NCBI GenBank assembly: GCA_023429345.1
Contig: JAEYVB010000388.1
Span: forward strand, 1-6,849
Direction: 5' to 3'
DNA from: Planctomycetota bacterium
GTDB taxonomy: Bacteria > Planctomycetota > Phycisphaerae > Phycisphaerales > UBA1924
DNA: 6,849 nucleotides
The notes beneath the pieces are model-generated. The model was given only the letters and a program-made list of their open reading frames with translations, searched no databases and was not told where the DNA came from. Position 1 is the first letter of the stretch. Each line of letters starts with the position of its first letter. Shown piece after piece: positions 5,920 to 6,849 of this stretch. The position numbers and the translations under genes are program-made.

Positions 5920-6849
5920 TCAGGCGGCGCGGCGCTTGGCCTCGATGCGGTCGAGGGTGGGCACCTTGATGTCGCGAGCGAGGCCGAGCAGGCCCATGAC
6001 GCGGATGATCAGGTAGCTGATATCGAGCTGCCACCAGCGCAGGCCGTGGCGGGCCGAGGTGGGAAAGGCGTGGTGGGTGTTGTGCCATCCCTCGCCCATA
6101 CCGAGGATTCCAAAGAGGATGTTGTCGCGGCTCTCGTCGTGGGTGTTGAAGGGCCGGGCGCCCCAGATGTGGCAGACGGAGTTAATGCACCAGGTGACGT
6201 GGTGGACGAGGAAGATTCGGAGCAGGCCGCCCCAGAGCAGGCCCATGAGGGCGCCGGTCCAGGCGCCCGTGACGAGGAGGCCGATGGCCGCGGGGAGCAG
6301 GAGGCCGAGCACGGTGAGCGGGACGAAGAGGCGGTCGAGGCGGCGGATGATGGGGTCGGCGGCGAGGTCGGGGACGTAGCGCTGCATCTCCTGCGAGGTC
6401 GGCGCGGGGAGGAAGAGCCAGCCGAAGTGGGCGTGGTAGAGGCCGTGGAGCCAGGCCCGGAGGCCGGAGCCGTGCAGGTGCGGGGAGTGGGGATCGCCGG
6501 GCTCGTCGGTGTGCTGGTGGTGGCGGCGGTGGACGGCGCACCAGCGGAGGATGGGGCCCTCGACGGCCATGAGGCCGAGGATGGCGAGCGCAGCGCGGGT
6601 GCCGGGCCCGGCCTTGAAGGCGCGGTGCGTGAAGAGGCGGTGGTAGCCGATGGTGATGCCCAGCGCGGTGGCGATGTAGAAGCCGGCGAGCAGGCCGAGG
6701 TAGAGCCAGCCCCAGGCGCCGGAGAGCGTCCAGAGGAGGGTGATGGCGGCGAGCATGCCGAGGAAGGGGACCACGACGGCGACAAGGCTGCCGAGACGGG
6801 AGACGAAGTACGCCTCGGGTTCGGCGTGGGGGAGGGCAGGGGGGGCGGG
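5920..6849 (-). CDS. Membrane fatty-acid desaturase (acyl-CoA/acyl-lipid delta-9 type), 5' end missing
   Basis: Integral membrane di-iron enzyme expected to insert a cis double bond, probably at delta-9, into a saturated acyl chain using oxygen and an electron donor, so tuning membrane fluidity. Numbering from the GTG at 6774, the three histidine boxes are HRLFTH (45-50), HRRHH (82-86) and HNTHH (231-235). H202 in NSVCHIWG and HHVTW (191-195) complete the pattern of the stearoyl-CoA-desaturase-like family. Hydrophobic stretches lie at about 5-18, 22-42, 150-170 and 172-190. The frame is open past that GTG to the right edge; the 25 extra codons, ending in FVSRLGSLVAVVVPFLGM, read as real protein. 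The true start is therefore beyond 6849, and 6774 is not favoured. No fused cytochrome b5 domain is seen at the C-terminus, which ends in KRRAA. The stop is 12 bases from that of the convergent small gene. Confidence 0.92.
   Translation of the reverse strand, partial: PAPPALPHAEPEAYFVSRLGSLVAVVVPFLGMLAAITLLWTLSGAWGWLYLGLLAGFYIATALGITIGYHRLFTHRAFKAGPGTRAALAILGLMAVEGPILRWCAVHRRHHQHTDEPGDPHSPHLHGSGLRAWLHGLYHAHFGWLFLPAPTSQEMQRYVPDLAADPIIRRLDRLFVPLTVLGLLLPAAIGLLVTGAWTGALMGLLWGGLLRIFLVHHVTWCINSVCHIWGARPFNTHDESRDNILFGILGMGEGWHNTHHAFPTSARHGLRWWQLDISYLIIRVMGLLGLARDIKVPTLDRIEAKRRAA

Noticed and set aside
6772..6774. GTG as the start of the desaturase
   Set aside because: The frame continues with protein-like sequence to the window edge and there is no good ribosome site at the GTG, so the gene is better treated as cut by the edge.
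1..6849. Mobile element, CRISPR, phage or defence-system content
   Set aside because: No transposase, integrase, terminal inverted repeats, spaced direct repeats, or recognisable defence or toxin domains were seen on either strand.

Overview
The window is a GC-rich (roughly two-thirds G+C) piece of bacterial chromosome with tightly packed genes and ordinary Shine-Dalgarno sites. Base composition and the protein types (a peptide transporter with a large loop insert, a stearoyl-CoA-desaturase-like enzyme, a secreted Asp/Arg/His-rich protein, several unknown proteins) suggest a planctomycete, perhaps of the Phycisphaerae. That placement is inference: no marker gene is present.

Left to right: (1) the 3' part of a proton-dependent oligopeptide transporter (POT/PTR2 family) gene on the + strand, running in from the left edge, with a hairpin terminator after it; (2) converging on it from the - strand, a complete galactokinase gene (galK) preceded by a gene for an uncharacterised five-helix membrane protein. 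These two overlap by ATGA and form a likely two-gene operon; (3) a strong hairpin, then a gene on the same - strand for a small secreted protein with an Asp/Arg/His-rich linker and four cysteines; (4) a 264-base divergent intergenic region; (5) on the + strand, a GNAT-family acetyltransferase gene followed after 29 bases by an 87-residue unknown protein gene; (6) converging from the right edge, a membrane fatty-acid desaturase gene whose 5' end lies outside the window.

The genes do not form one evident pathway. Peptide uptake (POT), entry of galactose into the Leloir pathway (galK) and acyl-chain desaturation are separate housekeeping functions. I see no tRNA or rRNA gene, CRISPR array, insertion sequence, phage gene, toxin-antitoxin pair or recognisable defence system.

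The points most worth a second look are the extracytoplasmic insert in the transporter, the translational coupling of galK to an unknown membrane protein, the galK stop codon lying inside the convergent terminator, and a change in strand composition. The + strand is C-rich on the left and G-rich on the right regardless of gene orientation. Nothing here clearly amounts to a new biological system.
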